Shown: positions 60,269-64,000 of the stretch, piece by piece
Layout of the letters: the number at the start of each line of letters is the position of its first letter
Numbering within the stretch: position 1 is the stretch's first letter
Origin: Athripsodes cinereus
Lineage: Eukaryota > Arthropoda > Insecta > Trichoptera > Leptoceridae
Reading direction: 5' to 3'
NCBI GenBank assembly: GCA_947579605.1
Contig: OX388329.1
Span: 62,001-126,000 of the forward strand
Length of the DNA stretch: 64,000 bases
Notes under the pieces: generated by a model
Databases searched by the model: none
What the model saw: the letters and a program-made list of their open reading frames with translations, nothing else
Told to the model about the DNA's origin: nothing
Program-made: the position numbers and the translations under genes

Positions 60269-60279
60269 ATCTTTTTGGT

Positions 60280-61184
60280 GAAACGGAAGGATTTGTTTGT
60301 GCCATTCAAGACCAAGTAATGGTCACAAACAATTATTCTAAATTTATAATGAAACAAAATATTTCGGATAGATGCAGAGCCTGTTATCGGGAGGGAGAGA
60401 CATTAAGACATATTTTGTCTGGATGTTCTCTTCTTTCCGGAACAGACTATTTGAAAAGACATGATCAGGTAGCAAAAATATTACTTCAAAATTTAGCTTT
60501 GAAATTTAAATTAATTGAACAGGAATCAAAATTACCATACTATAATTATTTTCCAGTATCGGTACTTGAAAACAATGACACTAAACTCTACTGGGATCGA
60601 CCAATTCAAACTGATCGAACTATTCTAGCTAATCGACCAGATATTGTATTGGTTGATCGCAGATGCCGTAAAACATACATCATAGACATCACTATACCGC
60701 ACGATGAAAATTTAAATAAAGCTGAGCAAGATAAGATATTAAAATATCTTGATCTTGCTCACGAAATCAAAGATATGTGGAGAATACATATCACAATCAT
60801 CGTGCCTATAGTGTTGTCTGTGAATGGTTTAATACCTGTCAAGCAATCTCAGAAAACTGGGAGTAGATGACAGGCTCAAATACAGCATGCAGAAGGCCGT
60901 AGGTACTTCTATCATCCACTAGGATAGTAAGAAGGTTTTTGTCCCTGTAGCTCTGTAAGTGATCTCCCATGATTGTAGGTACTATTTCATAGAACATCAT
61001 GGAAGAATCAACTCGAATAATGTTGGGGTTCTACATTTTGAATATAAATTAATTTTAATATTTTATGGTTTTTGTTATTTAATGTTATATTTAAATTTTA
61101 TTGCTAATCTTATAGTGTGTTCAAAATGTTCAATCTAATATTGTTTTGTTAAATAAATGAGACATGAGATAATAATAATAATAC
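60280..61184 (+). pseudogene. R4/Dong-like LINE, copy 2, C-terminal part and 3' UTR
   Basis: Continues from 57769: G-E-T-E-G-F-V-C-A-I-Q-D-Q, a C-R-A-C...H-I-L-S-G-C zinc motif, then N-R-P-D-I-V-L-V-D ... Y-I-I-D-I-T-I-P and Y-L-D-L-A-H-E-I-K-D-M-W, the PD-(D/E)XK endonuclease. The frame ends at 60870. The 3' UTR ends in (ATA)n at 61166-61184, matching the known preference of Dong elements for TAA repeats. Confidence 0.85.
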
Positions 61185-61234
61185 AACTTTTTTAAGATGC
61201 GCCGTTTTGTGGAAAAAATTCCGCAAGAGCCCAT

Positions 61235-61620
61235 TCAAGAATCATAACATCTATAAAACAATAGGGTTTTTAATCTCGCCTTAAACACCTTCACACTCTC
61301 CAGAGTCCACAATTCATAGGGAATTTTATTCCGCAGCAACAGACCAGCCACACAGAAGGCACGGTCCACATAGTTGGCCAGACCCCACCTACGCGGTACC
61401 ACAAGTCTATTGACAGAATCTGTGTTTGCAGATCTTAGTGATATTTGCCTTTCCGTTGCCTCCCCAGAAATGCAGAACTCCGAGTTGTACACTGGTGCCA
61501 TGCCATGTAGTGCCTTGAACAGTCAATATGATTTTAAACTCTACTCTTTCTCTGATTTTGAGCCAGTGAAGATCTTTTAGAAGAGGAGTTACGTGTGTGA
61601 AAAGTTTTGTTGGCATTGTA
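61235..61620 (-). pseudogene. CR1/L2-like LINE RT C-terminal fragment
   Basis: Frame 61616-61500 reads D-L-H-W-L-K-I-R-E-R-V-E-F-K-I-I-L. After a frameshift near 61500, H-G-M-A-P-V-Y, L-V-V-P-R-R, Y-V-D-R-A-F-C-V-A, L-R-N-K-I-P-Y and F-K-A-R-L-K-T-L-L-F follow, the terminal block of CR1/L2 LINEs. RT core is missing. Confidence 0.8.
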
Positions 61621-61773
61621 GAATTCTACTGCACAATGAATAAAATTACTATACCCAAAGGAAAATAAGCCATAACGATACAGTTAATTCAAACTGATTC
61701 AAATTTAAATTATCAAATAAAATAAAATAAATATTTATTATTTTGTTTTGTGTTACTGTTGAGTATGACTAAC

Positions 61774-61816
61774 GCACGACCGGTTTCGCGGACTCCGAGT
61801 TCGCATCATCAGGTGC
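61774..61816 (-). ncRNA. Hammerhead-ribozyme-like motif (minimal stem III)
   Basis: The minus strand reads GCAC-CTGATGA-T, a stem-loop closed by GCG/CGC with an inner ACT/AGT-like stem, then GAAACCGGTC-GTGC. GCAC and GTGC form stem I, ACCGGT is a palindromic stem III suited to dimer cleavage, and the expected cleavage C follows GGT. One extra T between CTGATGA and stem II departs from the consensus. Small hammerhead variants are known in Penelope-like elements, whose coding remnant lies about 900 bp away. Activity unproven. Confidence 0.5.
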
Positions 61817-61976
61817 TGATCTATACTGAATTAAACAAAAACAAATACAAAAGTTCGTTAGGGTTTACAGTGAGGGTGTAGGGGTAGGCGGGGTCGTGTT
61901 GGTTTCAGGCGTGGAGTTCTTGGAATATGAGATGGGGAATAGTTGAAGTAAGGGAGACGAATTCGGAAGATTATTA

Positions 61977-62218
61977 TTACGCGGCGGCAGAATTGCCATC
62001 CACACTTCTCAGCATTATACAACCAGATAAGTCTCCATATGATCAGTCATGATCACACAAAAACTTAACAGTCTAATGCCGGGAAAAATTCACCTATCCA
62101 GTTACACAGGATATCAAAGGATTAGGCTCAAAACGCGGGATCAAAATACCAGCATTGTGCCTGAAATATCTGTGTTCAGAAACCTTTTTACAATATTACA
62201 AGTGTTTATTATAATAGC
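61977..62218 (-). mobile_element. LINE family B, 3' end copy
   Basis: About 240 bp nearly identical to 33700-33942: the last codons of the restriction-like endonuclease protein plus 3' UTR ending GCCGCCGCGTAATAATAATC. Sits inside the inverted repeat. Confidence 0.8.
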
Positions 62219-62493
62219 TGTTTTAGTCGAGTTATTATTTTTATTAATTTCTATTGCTTCCAGTGCTGTCAAAGTTGGTCGGTATGTGTGTGTATGTAAT
62301 AATTTTAAACTATGGTTGCTAAAAGAGTGGTCACTTTCTATTATATGGTTTATATTATATTATACTTCTCTGAATTTGCAAACCATATAATAGAACTCGG
62401 AGTCCACGAAACCGGTCGTGCGTTAGTCATACTCAACAGTAACACAAAACAAAATAATAAATATTTATTTTATTTTATTTGATAATTTAAAAT

Positions 62494-62676
62494 GAAGTGT
62501 TACAAAGTAAATGCCGATACAATTAATGAGATTAAGTGATTCAAATTTGTCTGCAAGCGCACCCGTTGTATAAAAATAATAATAATAATTAGGTACAGAA
62601 TGAAGTGTCTCTACTAATGTATTTAAAAAGAACTTAGATAATGTTAATTGTATTGGGTAGGTAGGTACATCTCAAC
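62494..62676. other. Short non-coding stretch
   Basis: AT-rich with an AAT run near 62575-62590. Leads into the TA microsatellite (about 62686-62748). Confidence 0.45.
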
Positions 62677-62684
62677 TTATCTGA

Positions 62685-62749
<65 letters not shown>

Positions 62750-63452
62750 TGATTGTCTTTGCGGACACATCGCGTATTTTTGTTTGGTGGTGAGCTTTCG
62801 AATGCGCTCGGGCATCCATTGTCAAACCGACTGACTAATTTTTCTTCCTGAGTCTTTCGCTTCGCCTTAGAACCTGTGAAGATGTAGGGGTGGGGGGTAG
62901 CAGTGGGGGGAGTAAGATTGGACGGTGTCTCGTTGTTTTGTTTCGTCGTAAATTTGTCTGCGTTGTTGCCATTCATTAGCGTGGGTAAGTTTGCGATGTT
63001 GTCATTTTTTTGTGTGGAAGGTAACGTGTTCGTCTTAATTTTGTCTATTAAGTGGTGGTAAGTTTTGTGTAATTTATTTGTTTCGTCTCGTTGGTTCAGT
63101 GCAAAGTCTCTCTTGGCTATATGAATAGATTCGTACAGGATTCTGTGAGATTCTGTGTTACTTTTTTGAATCGTAGCTGCGTTCTTAAAATCGATTCTGT
63201 GTCCTTCCATGAGGGTATGCATCGCTAGCGTAGACGTATGTTTTTTGTTTCTCACGTCGACTTGGTGTTCCGCTATGCGATGTAGGACTTGGCGGTTTGT
63301 TCTGCCTATGTACACTTTCTCACAGTCCTGACAGCCTATTTCATATACACCTTGATTTTCGTTAGTAATTTTGTCCGTCGGTTTAGTCAGTGTTGTGCTT
63401 ATTTTTCTGTCTGTATTAAAGATCGTTCGTATGTTGTTTCTGCGAAGAATTC
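62677..63452 (-). CDS. Penelope-like element GIY-YIG endonuclease region (partial)
   Basis: Open from the gap edge (63452). G-V-Y-E-I-G-C ... K-V-Y-I-G-R-T-N-R is the GIY-YIG signature, followed by R-I-A-E-H and the conserved downstream block ending K-R-D-F-A-L-N-Q-R-D-E-T. The domain cuts target DNA for Penelope-type retrotransposition. The RT domain would lie in or beyond the gap. The C-terminal tail is Thr/Pro-rich and the last ~20 codons are a TA microsatellite (I-Y-I-Y...), so the true end may be altered. A relative is at 18950-19447. Confidence 0.85.
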
Positions 63453-63652
63453 NNNNNNNNNNNNNNNNNNNNNNNNNNNNNNNNNNNNNNNNNNNNNNNN
63501 NNNNNNNNNNNNNNNNNNNNNNNNNNNNNNNNNNNNNNNNNNNNNNNNNNNNNNNNNNNNNNNNNNNNNNNNNNNNNNNNNNNNNNNNNNNNNNNNNNNN
63601 NNNNNNNNNNNNNNNNNNNNNNNNNNNNNNNNNNNNNNNNNNNNNNNNNNNN
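63453..63652. other. Assembly gap (200 N)
   Basis: A run of exactly 200 N, a conventional scaffold gap size; the real length is unknown. It begins right after GAATTC at the Penelope-like frame. Confidence 0.99.
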
Positions 63653-64000
63653 TAGGGGTTGGTGAGAGTGTGAAGTGCTTATGTGCATGTGTGTGTGGGG
63701 TGTGGGTGTATTGTTATAGATTCGTTATTATTTTTATTATTATTTCACATGTAGACAGCTGTTTGTGTTGGAAATCAACAACACCACATTCTGGCGTGGT
63801 GGATTATTGGATCAACAGTCAGAGATCTAACTTCAGTACAACTCAGTTCAGTTCAGTTCAGTTCAGTTTTGTAAAGAGGAAGTACCTAAGCGTTGTTCAC
63901 GAGACAGAGAGAGAGAGAGAGTGTGCGTCGTGTGTTCGTTTATATGCGTTTATATATAAATATTTTATTTCGTAACAAATGGAATTGATAAGTTGAATAA
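63653..64000. other. Right edge, possible promoter-like segment
   Basis: A GT-rich stretch, then TCAGTACAACTCAGTTCAGT with a pentanucleotide repeat (about 63835-63868) rich in initiator-like TCAGT words, and a GA run near 63905-63920. No ORF with a domain. Promoter reading is speculative. Confidence 0.25.

Larger units (their letters stand above)
61690..62493. repeat. ~100-bp inverted repeat enclosing a LINE fragment
   Basis: Left arm about 61693-61800 (AATTATCAAATAAAATAAAA...GACTCCGAGTT) and right arm about 62392-62493 are reverse complements with very few mismatches, including GTTACTGTTGAGTATGACTA. Between them lie a Pro/Thr-codon-rich stretch (61820-61970), a LINE family B end and unassigned DNA. 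Probably two Penelope-like tails head to head rather than a DNA transposon; no TSD was found. Confidence 0.75.

Overview
This is a transposon-dense, AT-rich stretch of an animal genome, almost certainly an arthropod and most likely an insect. The evidence is the mix of element families (R1-, R4/Dong- and Jockey-like LINEs, CsRn1-clade Gypsy, Penelope-like elements, piggyBac, Helitrons), the many GTAGGTACCTAC-type repeats, and the absence of any bacterial gene organisation. The order cannot be fixed from sequence alone. No complete host gene is visible. The only host-gene candidate is a tiny possible first coding exon with a splice donor near 20163-20207. A 200-base N gap lies at 63453-63652. 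Layout: 1-5.6 kb holds the 3' part of an R1-like LINE, a gag remnant with a probable LTR of a Gypsy element whose tRNA-Trp-like primer-binding segment is tandemly repeated, and a possible copia-like LTR. 5.59-14.24 kb is a full-length CsRn1-clade Gypsy retrotransposon on the minus strand, with gag, pol, an in-frame A-AAA-AAC slippery site, PPT, PBS, 4-bp TSD and two 579-bp LTRs that read identical. Its 5' LTR is split by an intact-looking 2669-bp piggyBac transposon at TTAA; the other LTR is the empty site. 14-35 kb is gene-poor, microsatellite-rich DNA with LINE, SINE, Penelope, Helitron-like and MITE fragments and several tandem arrays. About 35.8-52.2 kb is a satellite domain dense in CTGTCAAA motifs with higher-order repeats of about 1.5 and 2.3 kb. 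It is interrupted by a copia-like LTR, a mariner-like pseudogene, MITEs, a 2231-bp Helitron (itself carrying a SINE and a fold-back MITE) and a decayed 3.4-kb LINE carrying a SINE. 52-64 kb is a nest of retroelements: tandem R4/Dong-like LINE copies in TAA-rich DNA, one split by a Jockey-clade LINE with a twin-priming-style 5' inversion, an internally deleted second piggyBac, a CR1/L2-like LINE end, an inverted repeat with a hammerhead-ribozyme-like motif, and a Penelope-like GIY-YIG endonuclease reading frame running into the gap. Functionally the window is a record of nested mobile-element insertions rather than a set of cooperating host genes. The Gypsy and the first piggyBac look young and possibly competent; almost everything else is truncated, frameshifted or rearranged.
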